This document shows positions 47,687-55,912 of a stretch of 64,000 bases of DNA, piece after piece (within the stretch, counting starts at the first letter, position 1; each line of letters starts with the position of its first letter). The position numbers and the translations under genes were made by a program. Where the stretch lies: the NCBI RefSeq assembly GCF_001941945.1, contig NZ_CP015583.1:2111001-2175000 (forward strand), given 5' to 3'. Below the pieces are notes generated by a model, which was not told the origin of the DNA, did no database searches, and was given only the letters and a program-made list of their open reading frames with translations. The DNA comes from Roseomonas gilardii. GTDB taxonomy: Bacteria; Pseudomonadota; Alphaproteobacteria; Acetobacterales; Acetobacteraceae.

Positions 47687-48295
47687 ATGCCCATATCCCG
47701 CCGGCAGGCGCTCCTCGCGGCCGCCCTGCTTCCCGCCCTCGCCCCCGTCGCCATGGCCCAGGCCGCCGATCCCGCCGCGGCGCAGATCGAGCGGCTGCAT
47801 GCCGCGCTGCTCGACGTGATGAGGCGGGCGCAGGCGCTGGGCGTCCAGGGGCGCTACCAGCAGCTCGCCCCGGTGGTGCAGGCGGTCTTCGACATCCCGG
47901 CCATGTCGCGCTTCGCCGTGGGGTCCCGCTGGTCCTCCTTCACCCCGCAGGAGCAGCAGGCGGTCATCCAGGCTTTCACCCGGATGACCGTGGCCAGCTA
48001 CGCCAGCAATTTCGACGGCTACAGCGGCCAGAGCTTCGAGACCCAGCGGGTCGAGGCCCGGGGCGACGAGAAGATCGTGGTGAGCCGGCTGCTGAACCCC
48101 TCCGGCAAGCCGGTGGACCTCACCTATCGCATGCACCAGGCGGACGGGGCCTGGCGCATCACCGATGTGCTGCACGACTCGATCAGCGAACTGAGCATCC
48201 GCCGGTCGGAATTCGCCGCTTCCGTCCGCCAGGGCGCGGCGACGCTGGTGCAGCGCTTGAACGAGCTCAGCGACCGGCTGATGAAGCCGGCCTGA
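47687..48295 (+). CDS. hpnM: Hopanoid transport substrate-binding protein HpnM (MlaC-like)
   Basis: This 202-residue periplasmic protein of the Ttg2/MlaC toluene-tolerance family starts with a twin-arginine-like signal (MPISRRQALLAAALLPALAP, cleavage after AMAQA near 26). It contains the family stretch VFDIPAMSRFAVGSRWSSFTP and GKPVDLTYRMHQADGAWRITDVLHDS. MlaC-type proteins carry lipids between membranes; HpnM is the version found with hopanoid genes and is expected to work with HpnN. The ATG at 47687 is chosen from the signal peptide. Confidence 0.88.
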   Translation: MPISRRQALLAAALLPALAPVAMAQAADPAAAQIERLHAALLDVMRRAQALGVQGRYQQLAPVVQAVFDIPAMSRFAVGSRWSSFTPQEQQAVIQAFTRMTVASYASNFDGYSGQSFETQRVEARGDEKIVVSRLLNPSGKPVDLTYRMHQADGAWRITDVLHDSISELSIRRSEFAASVRQGAATLVQRLNELSDRLMKPA

Positions 48296-48313
48296 GACCC
48301 GGCTCCCCGCCGC

Positions 48314-50950
48314 TCATCGCTTCCCGGCCGCCGGCCTCGCCAGCAGCGCCGGTTGCAACAGCAGGATCACCAGCAGCACGCAGGCGAGCGAGATCATCAG
48401 CAGCCGCCCCATGCTCGCCGTGCCCGGATGGGTGGAGAGCCAGAGGCTGCCGAAGCCCGTCGCCGTGGTCAGGGCGCTGAAGACGATGGCCCGGGTCAGG
48501 CTGCTGGACAGCAGCGCCGCCTCACCCTGCCGCCAGGCCATCACGTAATAGATGTTGAAGGCCACGCCGATGCCGAAGAGCAGCGGCAGGGCGATGATGT
48601 TGGCGAAGTTCAGCGCCTCCCCCAGCACCACGCAGGCGCCCAGGGTCAGCAGCCCGCTGGCGATCACCGGCAGGATGGTCAGCAGCACGTCCCGCACCCG
48701 CCGCAGCACGAAGGCCAGCAGCAGGGTGATGACGATGGCCGAGAGCACCCCGGCCTGGAGGAAGGCATGGACGATGCTGTCCCCGGCCTCCTGCAACGAG
48801 ATCGGCGCGCCGGTGGCCTGGGGCGCCACCGCCTGCACTGCGGCGGCGAAGCGGCGCAGCGCCTCGTTGCTGCTGGTGCCGCCCTGCGGGAAGACCTGTA
48901 CCCGCGCCCGCCCGTCGGGTGCCACCCAGTCGGCCCGCAGCTCAGGCGGCAGCGTTTCCACCGTCACCGGCCCGGCCGAGAGCATGTCGCGGATCTGGGC
49001 CAGCAGCACGCGCAGCGGGGTGATCACCGCCTCCGAGGCCCGGGCCCGGACATCCGGCGAGGCGCCCGCCAAGCGTTCCAGCGCCGTGGCGAGGCTGCGC
49101 GCGGCATCGGCCCCGGCCCCGCTTTGGGCATCCTTCGCCTCCCCCGCCGCACGGCGCAGCCCGGCGGCTGTGGCGCGGAAATTCTCCACCACCTCGGCGT
49201 CGGTGGGCGGCGGGCGGACACTGACCGGGTCCAGGGTCAGGGAGAGGAGATCGGCCGCGTCCTGGATGGCCGCCAGCTTCTCCTCCTGCTGACCCGGCAC
49301 GAAGCTGTCCAGGGTGACGACCTGGGCCACCTCGGGCAGCGGCGCGATGCGCTTCGCCAGCGAGTCGGCCTCGGCCAGCGAGGGCATCAGCACGTCGATC
49401 GTATAGGGGGAGCGGTCGGGGTCCTTCATCAGGTCCTCGATCGTCGAGACCGACTCCACTTTCTCACTGCGCAGGTGCAGCGGGTTGAAGTCGAAGGTCA
49501 GCCGCGGCATCAGCGCCACCGATCCGACGGCCAGCAGAACCGCGGCGGCGATCACCCCCCGGTGGTGGCGGTGCAGCCAGGTCTCGACCGGGGCCAGAGC
49601 GGCGAAGCCGACCTCCCGCGCCTCGCCCGCCGGGCGCAGCAGGGTCAGGAGTGCCGGCAGCAGCGTGATGCTGAGCACGAAGGCCACCACCATCCCCACC
49701 CCGGCGATGGCCCCGAGCTCCGAGACGCCGATATAGCTGGTGGGCAGGAAGGCGAAGAACCCCGCCGCGATGGCCGCCGCCGCCAGGGCCAGCGAGCCGC
49801 CCACGGCATTCCCGGCCGCCACCAGCGCATCGCCCAGCGCGGGGTGGCGCAGGCGCTCCGCCCGGGCGCGGACCGAGACCTGGATGCCGAAATCCACCCC
49901 CAGCCCGACGAAGAGAGGGATGAAGGCCACCGAGATCAGGTTGAAGCGCCCGATCACCAGCAGCCCCGCCCCGGCGGTCAGCACCAAGCCGAGGATGGTG
50001 CTGAGCAGGATCGCCAGGGTGAAGCGCCAGGAGCGCACGGCGAGCCAGACCATGGCGACGAGGCAGACGACCATGGCGATGCCCATCAGCGAGGCGCCTT
50101 CCGCCAGGGTGGCGAACTCCTCGTCGGAAAGCGGCACGCTGCCGGTCAGCCGAACGGTCACGCCCCGCGCCGCGTCCAGCCCCAGCTCGCGCGCCGCCTC
50201 GCGGATCGCGGCGCTGGCCCGGGCGCCGGGCTCCAGCGAGCCATAGTCGAGCTTCGCCTGGACCAGAATGAACTTGCGGGTCTCCCGCACCCCGGCCGGC
50301 TGGTCGGAGAACAGATTGCGCCAGGAGAAGAAGCCCGGCCCGCCCTCCGCCACGGCGCCAAAGCTGGCGGCCAGGGCCTCCAGCGGGCGGCGGATGTCCT
50401 CCAGCTTCGCCTGGCCACGCTCCACACCGAGCAGCACCGTGTCCAGCGCCCCCATTACCCCGCGCAGGCTGGGATCGGCGGCCAGCGGCCCAAGGAAGGG
50501 TTGGGCCTGGATCAGTTGGTCGGCATTCGCCTGCACCTCCGCCAGCGGCAGCAGCATCAGCCCGTAGCGGGCGAAGAAGGAGCCGCCATCGGGACGCCGG
50601 ACAGTGCGGAACAGGTCCTCCCTGGCCTTGAGCCGGTCATAGAGCCGCGCCGCCCCGAGTTCCGCTAGTTCCGGCGTTGCCCCGTCCAGCACCACCACCG
50701 TCATGTCCTGGTTCTGCGGGAAGGCGGCGTTGAGGGCGATCTCCCGCTGCCGGTAGGGCAGGTCCGGGGAGATCAGCTCCGCCGTATCGGTCGTCATGGC
50801 GAAGTGCCGGCTGCTGTACAGGCCGGCGGCCCCGGTCAGCAGCAGGGCCAGCAGCAGGACCCACCAGGCATGGCGACAGCAGGCGCCGACGATCCGCCCC
50901 GTGAGCGAGTCTGGCGCGACGGCGGACGGGTTATGGGGCGGCTGAGCCAT
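48314..50950 (-). CDS. hpnN: Hopanoid-associated RND transporter HpnN
   Basis: This protein of about 878 residues of the RND/MMPL type has 12 membrane helices: one N-terminal, five after a first large periplasmic loop (residues about 45-270), a second loop (about 450-690), then five more. Sequences such as FIPLFVGLGVDFGIQVSVRA and ALPLLFGIGVAFNIYYVMAW are the two sterol-sensing/RND helix pairs. HpnN moves hopanoids from the inner to the outer membrane. The ATG at 50950 is used; another at 50962 would add four residues. It is convergent with hpnM. Confidence 0.92.
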   Translation of the reverse strand: MAQPPHNPSAVAPDSLTGRIVGACCRHAWWVLLLALLLTGAAGLYSSRHFAMTTDTAELISPDLPYRQREIALNAAFPQNQDMTVVVLDGATPELAELGAARLYDRLKAREDLFRTVRRPDGGSFFARYGLMLLPLAEVQANADQLIQAQPFLGPLAADPSLRGVMGALDTVLLGVERGQAKLEDIRRPLEALAASFGAVAEGGPGFFSWRNLFSDQPAGVRETRKFILVQAKLDYGSLEPGARASAAIREAARELGLDAARGVTVRLTGSVPLSDEEFATLAEGASLMGIAMVVCLVAMVWLAVRSWRFTLAILLSTILGLVLTAGAGLLVIGRFNLISVAFIPLFVGLGVDFGIQVSVRARAERLRHPALGDALVAAGNAVGGSLALAAAAIAAGFFAFLPTSYIGVSELGAIAGVGMVVAFVLSITLLPALLTLLRPAGEAREVGFAALAPVETWLHRHHRGVIAAAVLLAVGSVALMPRLTFDFNPLHLRSEKVESVSTIEDLMKDPDRSPYTIDVLMPSLAEADSLAKRIAPLPEVAQVVTLDSFVPGQQEEKLAAIQDAADLLSLTLDPVSVRPPPTDAEVVENFRATAAGLRRAAGEAKDAQSGAGADAARSLATALERLAGASPDVRARASEAVITPLRVLLAQIRDMLSAGPVTVETLPPELRADWVAPDGRARVQVFPQGGTSSNEALRRFAAAVQAVAPQATGAPISLQEAGDSIVHAFLQAGVLSAIVITLLLAFVLRRVRDVLLTILPVIASGLLTLGACVVLGEALNFANIIALPLLFGIGVAFNIYYVMAWRQGEAALLSSSLTRAIVFSALTTATGFGSLWLSTHPGTASMGRLLMISLACVLLVILLLQPALLARPAAGKR

Positions 50951-51144
50951 GCAATCCGGCATCCTCTGGCATGGCCCGCGAGAGCCGGTGGCGCGCCGCC
51001 TGCCCCCGTTCCCCTTGCTTCCGGCCCGACGGCCGGGGCGGCACCCAGGGATGTGACGAGGTCGTGACGTTGCGTCCCGGCCGGGCGGTGGCTAAGCAAA
51101 GGAAGCCGGTCGGGGGTTGCCCGGCGCTATCATCGGTGTTGCCC

Positions 51145-52131
51145 ATGTCGTCAAGACCCGTGCCGCCCGGAGCGTTCGACGGCAATGCCGAACACCCGGC
51201 CGAATGGGATGTCCCGCTCAACAGCATGATCGTGGCCGCGGCCGACAAGACCGCACGCTACTGGACCTTCGACAAGCCCGGCCGCATCCGCATCGGCAGC
51301 CATGACCACATGGTGATGTTCGCCCGGATGCTGCTGGAGACGCACAACCCCTACAAGCCGCGCGTGCTGGACTGGCCGAAGCTGGACCCGGAGGCGCATG
51401 CTCGCCTCACCGGTCTGCCGATCTGGGACATCGCCGTGCAGACCGAGGGGCGCGCCTCGCTGCGCGTGCTCGACTACGCCGCCACCGTCCAGGACCCGCT
51501 GCTCAAGGAAGCGATGGTCATGGATGGGAACGAGGAGGCGCGCCACAAGGTGGTGCTGTCCAACCTCGTCGAGGCCTATGGCGTGGTGCTGGAGCCGGAG
51601 CCGGAATACACGGGCTTCCAGGACACCGAATGGGGCTGGATGCGCACGGGCTACAGTGAGTGCATCGACAGCTTCTTTGCCTTCGGCCTGTTCGAGGCGG
51701 CGCGGCGCTCCGGCTTCTTCCCGCCCGACCTGGTGGAGACCTTCGAGCCGGTGATCCAGGAGGAAAGTCGGCACATCCTCTTCTTCGCCAACTGGGCGGC
51801 ATGGAAGCGCAAGCAGCAGCCCTTGTGGCGCAAGCCCTATTTCCTCGCCAAGACCGCCGCCGTCTGGGCGGTGCTGGTCTGGGACCGGCTGGTGATGGCG
51901 CGCGACATGAGCGGCGCCTCCAAGGACACGAACTTCACCGCCAATTCGCAGTCCATCGGCGTCAGCATGAGCGCGGCGGAGCTGATCGACATCTGCCTCG
52001 CCGAGAACGACCGGCGGCTGGGCGGCTACGATCCCCGCCTGCTGCGGCCGACGACGGTGCCCTTCTTCATCCGGATCGCGCGCCGATTCATGCGCGATCC
52101 GAAGCCCAAGGAAGCGGCCCAGGCCGCCTGA
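51145..52131 (+). CDS. Ferritin-like di-iron protein of the phosphonate/lipid locus
   Basis: This protein of about 328 residues contains two ExxH motifs in helices (GNEEARHKVVLS near residue 133 and IQEESRHILFFANW near residue 210). These would supply the Glu/His ligands of a four-helix-bundle di-iron site. It has no signal peptide. I do not know a named function; proteins of this type include fatty-acid and lipid hydroxylases or desaturases. It is 10 bp upstream of the CDP-alcohol phosphotransferase, so it may modify a lipid or its head group. Its position between the hopanoid and phosphonate genes supports a role in lipid metabolism. Confidence 0.7.
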   Translation: MSSRPVPPGAFDGNAEHPAEWDVPLNSMIVAAADKTARYWTFDKPGRIRIGSHDHMVMFARMLLETHNPYKPRVLDWPKLDPEAHARLTGLPIWDIAVQTEGRASLRVLDYAATVQDPLLKEAMVMDGNEEARHKVVLSNLVEAYGVVLEPEPEYTGFQDTEWGWMRTGYSECIDSFFAFGLFEAARRSGFFPPDLVETFEPVIQEESRHILFFANWAAWKRKQQPLWRKPYFLAKTAAVWAVLVWDRLVMARDMSGASKDTNFTANSQSIGVSMSAAELIDICLAENDRRLGGYDPRLLRPTTVPFFIRIARRFMRDPKPKEAAQAA

Positions 52132-52141
52132 GACCCTCCCC

Positions 52142-52735
52142 GTGAGCCACGACACCATCATCCACCGCATCGTCCGGCCGGCGGTGCGGCGGGTCGCACC
52201 GACCGGCGTGACCCCCAACCAGATCACCACGCTGCGCCTGCTGGGCGGTATCGCCGCCGCCCTGGCCTTCGCTGGCCCCGCGCCCTGGCCCGCCATCGGA
52301 GGCGGGATCTTCCTGTTCTCCATGCTGCTCGACCGGGCGGATGGCGAGCTGGCGCGGCAGACCCGGCAGTTCAGCGCGGGTGGCCACCGCTATGACCTGA
52401 TCAGCGACTGCTCCTCGAACATCATCGCCTTCATCGGCATCGGCGTGGGGCTGATGCACAGTCTGGATTTCACCGGGCCGCTGCTGGGCGTGGTGGCCGG
52501 CCTCGGCATCGGGGCGCTGTTCTGGCAGCTCAACGTGCTGAAGCTGGGCGAGCTGCGCGGCTACCAGATCGCGCCGGGCCTGACCGTCGATCCGGACGAT
52601 GCCATGGTCTTCGTGCCCGTCCTGGTCTGGCTCGGCCTTTCCGAGCCCATGCTCTGGGCCGCCGCGGTCATCACGCCGCTGGCCGCCCTCTGGCTGGGCC
52701 TGACCGGGCGGCGGCGGGACCGGATCGCCTCCTGA
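52142..52735 (+). CDS. CDP-alcohol phosphatidyltransferase family protein
   Basis: This 197-residue membrane enzyme has the complete family motif D-x2-DG-x2-AR-x8-G-x3-D-x3-D, with DRADGELAR near residue 63 and GHRYDLISD after it, so all eight key residues are present. It transfers a phosphoryl-linked head group from a CDP-activated donor to an alcohol or diacylglycerol. In the company of PEP mutase, AEP transaminase and two nucleotidyltransferases, a CDP-aminoethylphosphonate donor is likely, giving a phosphonolipid. The GTG start lies 10 bp after the ferritin-like gene. Confidence 0.85.
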   Translation: MSHDTIIHRIVRPAVRRVAPTGVTPNQITTLRLLGGIAAALAFAGPAPWPAIGGGIFLFSMLLDRADGELARQTRQFSAGGHRYDLISDCSSNIIAFIGIGVGLMHSLDFTGPLLGVVAGLGIGALFWQLNVLKLGELRGYQIAPGLTVDPDDAMVFVPVLVWLGLSEPMLWAAAVITPLAALWLGLTGRRRDRIAS

Positions 52736-52779
52736 ACCGCTCCTACCTTTCCATCTCTCCAAGGATACCCAGGCACGGC

Positions 52780-53313
52780 ATGGAAGCCTCCGGTCGCTCC
52801 CAGTCCCGGCTCGTCCGGCTGCTTCTTCTCACGCCCCTGCTGGGCCTTGGCGCCTGCCAGTCGCTGCTGCAGGAAGGCACGGCCGATGTCGCTGGCATCG
52901 GCGGCGCCGCCCTGGCGACGGCGGTGACGGATAACGGCGCCGTGGCGACCGGCATTGGCTTCGGCGTCCGCGCGGTCGCCCAGGCCGGACTGCAATACGC
53001 CTTCCGCAAGGCCCAGCATTCCGAGCAACAGGCCATCGCCGATGCCGCCGGTCCGGTGCCCCTGGGCCAGGTGGCGGATTGGAAGGTCGTCCACGACACC
53101 GCCATCCTCCCGGACCAGCATGGCAAGGTCACGGTGGTCCGCGAGATCGGCGGCCAGGACCTGCGCTGCCGCGAAATCATCTTCTCCGTCGAGGAGCAGG
53201 CGAAGCAGGGCGTGAAGCAGGAATTCTTCACCGCCGCGATCTGCCGCAACAAGGAGGGCTGGTCCTGGGCCAGCGCCGAGCCCGCTACCGAGCGCTGGGG
53301 CGCGCTCCAGTGA
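52780..53313 (+). CDS. Predicted lipoprotein, tandem paralogue 1
   Basis: This 177-residue protein has a lipoprotein signal (LLLLTPLLGLGAC, Cys26 as lipidation site) and a Gly/Ala-rich segment that could insert in or touch a membrane (VAGIGGAALATAVTDNGAVA). A conserved soluble tail follows (VADWKVVHDTAILPDQHGKV, then VVREIGGQDLRCREI). The tail ends with SWASAEPATERWGALQ, almost the same as in the next gene. I do not recognise the family. It follows the CDP-alcohol transferase by 44 bp and overlaps the next gene by GTGA. Confidence 0.65.
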   Translation: MEASGRSQSRLVRLLLLTPLLGLGACQSLLQEGTADVAGIGGAALATAVTDNGAVATGIGFGVRAVAQAGLQYAFRKAQHSEQQAIADAAGPVPLGQVADWKVVHDTAILPDQHGKVTVVREIGGQDLRCREIIFSVEEQAKQGVKQEFFTAAICRNKEGWSWASAEPATERWGALQ

Positions 53314-53801
53314 GGGCCACAGTGAGGACTGGGGGCTGGCTGGCCCTGCTTTCTGCCGGGATGCTCGCGGGATGCAGTTCCGCCGGCGGCATCGTCGGCG
53401 GCATCGCCGGCATCGCCACCGGCGCGGCGACCACGAACCCGGCGGTGGGCTATGCCGTGGCGGTGGGGGTCGAGGCCGGCACCAACGCGACCGTGAAATA
53501 CGTGACCCGCAAGCTGCACCAGGGCGAGCAGGACGCGATCAGCGCGGCGGCAGGAACGGCGGCGCCCGGCGTCCCGGTCGCCTGGGAGGTCGAGCACTCC
53601 CTGCCATTCGGCTATGCGGACGCGAAGGGGAAAGTCGAGGTGGTGCGGGAGATCGACTCCCCCCTGACGCGTTGCCGCGAGCTGGCGCTGACCGTGGAAG
53701 GGGATGCACAGACCTTCCTGGGCATGATCTGCCGGCAGGACAGCGGTTGGAAATGGGCCAATGCGGAGCCCGCGACAGCGAGATGGGGCGCCCTGCAATA
53801 G
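53310..53801 (+). CDS. Predicted lipoprotein, tandem paralogue 2
   Basis: This 163-residue protein starts at a GTG overlapping the previous stop codon. Its lipobox is SAGMLAGC (Cys at about residue 21), followed by a Gly-rich GxxxG-type segment (GGIVGGIAGIATGAA) and a tail with VVREIDSPLTRCRELAL and KWANAEPATARWGALQ. It shares the domain order and the C-terminal 40 residues with the protein encoded directly upstream, so it arose by duplication. Function unknown; probably an envelope protein. Confidence 0.62.
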   Translation: MRATVRTGGWLALLSAGMLAGCSSAGGIVGGIAGIATGAATTNPAVGYAVAVGVEAGTNATVKYVTRKLHQGEQDAISAAAGTAAPGVPVAWEVEHSLPFGYADAKGKVEVVREIDSPLTRCRELALTVEGDAQTFLGMICRQDSGWKWANAEPATARWGALQ

Positions 53802-53817
53802 CCGCCCCGGCCTCCGG

Positions 53818-54909
53818 TCAGGCGGAGGCCTGGACCTCCTCCACGGCGGCAAGGAGCCGCTCGAAATCCCCCTGCCCCAGCGCGCCGATGCAGCCGATGC
53901 GGAAGCTCTCCGCCTGGGTCAGCTTGCCCGGGTAGATCAGGAAACCACGCTCCGCCAGCGCGTCGTAGAAGCGCCGGAAGTCGAAGTCCTCCGGCGAGCG
54001 GAAGGTGGCGATAATGGGCGCCTGCACCGCCTCATCGAGGTAGAGGGTGAAGCCCAGGCGCCGCATCCCCTCTAGCAGAGTGCGGAGATTGTTGCCGTAG
54101 CGCGCCCGTCGCGCCTCCGGCCCGCCCTCGGCCTCCAGCAGCCGCAATGCCTCGACCAGCGCGGCGACCACCTGCACCGGCGGGGTGAAGCGCCACTGGC
54201 CATTGCCCTCGAAGCCGCGCCACTGCGCCTCCAGGTCCAGGCTGACGGAAGGGCTGTTGCCCTTTCGCGCCGCCAGGACCTCCTCGCGCACCAGGGCAAA
54301 GCCGATCCCCGGCACGCCCTCCAGGCATTTGTTGGAGGAGGCCAGCACCGCCGCCACCGGCTGAGCGGACAGGTCGATCGGCAGGGCGCCGAAGCTGCTC
54401 ATCGCGTCCAGCAGCAGGTGCCGTCCCGCCTGCGCCACGGCGGCGGCGATCTCCGGCAGGGGGTTCAGGATGCCGGTGGTGGTCTCGCAATGGACCAGCA
54501 CGACATGGGTAACGGCGGGATCGCCGCGCAGCGCCTCGGCGACGCGGGCGGGTTCCACCACTTGGTCCTCCGGCCAGCGTAGCGCCTCCACCTGCCGTCC
54601 CATGCGGCGGGCGATGGCGACCATGCGCTCGCCATAGGCACCATTGCAGAGGACCAGCAGCTTGTCTTCCGGCGCAACCAGCGTGGCGATCGCGGCCTCG
54701 ACGATGAAGGTGCCGGAACCCTGCAGGGGCACCGCCACATGGCTCCCCTGCCCCTTCGTGACATCCAGCAGCCGCTGCCTCAGCTCCGCGGTCAGGGCGA
54801 TGAAGCCTGGATCACGCGAGCCCCAGTCCCGCAGCATGGCCTGACGCGTCCGGAGCTGCGTGGTCAGCGGGCCCGGCGTCAGGAGGATGGGAGTCGGTCC
54901 GGCCGTCAT
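53818..54909 (-). CDS. phnW: 2-aminoethylphosphonate-pyruvate transaminase PhnW
   Basis: This 363-residue PLP enzyme of the class V aminotransferase family reads ILLTPGPLTTQLRTRQAMLR at the start, the signature of PhnW. The PLP-binding Lys is in LASSNKCLEGVPGIGFAL and the PLP phosphate and ring contacts are in VHCETTTGILNPL and LLDAMSSFGALPID. In catabolic operons PhnW degrades AEP; here, with PEP mutase and decarboxylase, it would run in the making direction, aminating phosphonoacetaldehyde to 2-aminoethylphosphonate. It begins 1 bp after the HpnL-like gene and is last in its operon. Confidence 0.92.
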   Translation of the reverse strand: MTAGPTPILLTPGPLTTQLRTRQAMLRDWGSRDPGFIALTAELRQRLLDVTKGQGSHVAVPLQGSGTFIVEAAIATLVAPEDKLLVLCNGAYGERMVAIARRMGRQVEALRWPEDQVVEPARVAEALRGDPAVTHVVLVHCETTTGILNPLPEIAAAVAQAGRHLLLDAMSSFGALPIDLSAQPVAAVLASSNKCLEGVPGIGFALVREEVLAARKGNSPSVSLDLEAQWRGFEGNGQWRFTPPVQVVAALVEALRLLEAEGGPEARRARYGNNLRTLLEGMRRLGFTLYLDEAVQAPIIATFRSPEDFDFRRFYDALAERGFLIYPGKLTQAESFRIGCIGALGQGDFERLLAAVEEVQASA

Positions 54910-54910
54910 C

Positions 54911-55912
54911 TCAGTGCTTTCCCATTCCACCTGCCAGCGCGGGGCCGCCGAAACCGGGTCCGGAGGCATCCCAGCGCCAGACGATCAGCCCCGGCAGGCC
55001 CAGGGCAATGTCGCGCAGCCGCCGGATCAGCGCCAGGGCCAGCGCCTGGTCGGCGGGAATGCCGAAAAGGCCGCAGAGCAGGACATAGCCGCCCTCCTGC
55101 ACGCCCAGTGCGCCGGGAATGAAGAAGCCGGCGCTGCGTACCGCCTGGCCCAGGCTCTCGATCACCATGGCCTCGGCGAAGCTGGCCTCGATGCCCAGCA
55201 GCCACATGGCCGCCCAGGTCTCCACCACGCCGATCAGCCAGGAGGCCAGATGCCCCGCACCGCTTCGCCAGAGATGCGCCGGCTGGCGATAGAGGCGCAG
55301 CACGGCCTCGTTCAGCCCGGTCATGTCGCCGAGCGAGGCCCAGCCGGCCCGGGCGGCGAAGCGCGGCAGCAGCTTCTCCACCAGCCGGAACAGGCCAAAA
55401 CGTTGCGCCAGCATGAAGGCGACGGTCAGGCCGCCGCCCAGCAGCGTGGCCGCGATCAGCCAGTGCGTCACCGTGTCGCCGCCCTCATGCGGGATCAGCA
55501 GCAGCACGGCCACGCCCATGAGCGAGAAGACGATCTGCGAGGCCATCTCCGTGGCAAGATCGACGGCGATGCTGGCCACTACGCGAATGCGCCCGACGCC
55601 GCGCCGGAGCAGAAGCTGCGCCCGCGCCAACTCGCCCGCCACCTGCACGAAGGGCAGCATGGCATTGGCCGATTCCCGCACCCAGCGCAGCTTGGTGAGT
55701 GTCAGCAGCCCCGGCCTGCGCGAGTCCTCGATCAGCGGCTGCCAGCCCAGGGCGGAGCAGAAGATCTGCGGCACATGCAGCGCCGCCACCAGCAGCAGGC
55801 CCCAGCCCGTCTGGAGCAGCAGCGCCAGGATCTGGGCCGGGTCGCTGGTGAGGATCAGCGTCAGGAAGGCGGCGAGGCCGATGACGAGGCTGAGGGCGGT
55901 GGACCAGATCAC
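54911..55912 (-). CDS. hpnL: HpnL-like membrane protein (lysylphosphatidylglycerol synthase TM family)
   Basis: This 333-residue polytopic protein has seven or more membrane segments. The conserved C-terminal block SAGFFIPGALGVQEGGYVLLCGLFG and the early HVPQIFCSALGWQPLIEDSR match HpnL and the UPF0104/LPG-synthase transmembrane family. Such domains flip or position lipids. It lies between the phosphonopyruvate decarboxylase gene (GTGA overlap) and phnW (1-bp gap), so it is part of the phosphonate operon rather than the hpnA-G operon. The GTG start at 55912 is dictated by that overlap. Confidence 0.8.
   Translation of the reverse strand: MIWSTALSLVIGLAAFLTLILTSDPAQILALLLQTGWGLLLVAALHVPQIFCSALGWQPLIEDSRRPGLLTLTKLRWVRESANAMLPFVQVAGELARAQLLLRRGVGRIRVVASIAVDLATEMASQIVFSLMGVAVLLLIPHEGGDTVTHWLIAATLLGGGLTVAFMLAQRFGLFRLVEKLLPRFAARAGWASLGDMTGLNEAVLRLYRQPAHLWRSGAGHLASWLIGVVETWAAMWLLGIEASFAEAMVIESLGQAVRSAGFFIPGALGVQEGGYVLLCGLFGIPADQALALALIRRLRDIALGLPGLIVWRWDASGPGFGGPALAGGMGKH

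Noticed and set aside
48353..50668. A 771-codon plus-strand frame across hpnN
   Set aside because: hpnN on the other strand has full RND features; the plus frame has no membrane or domain signal.
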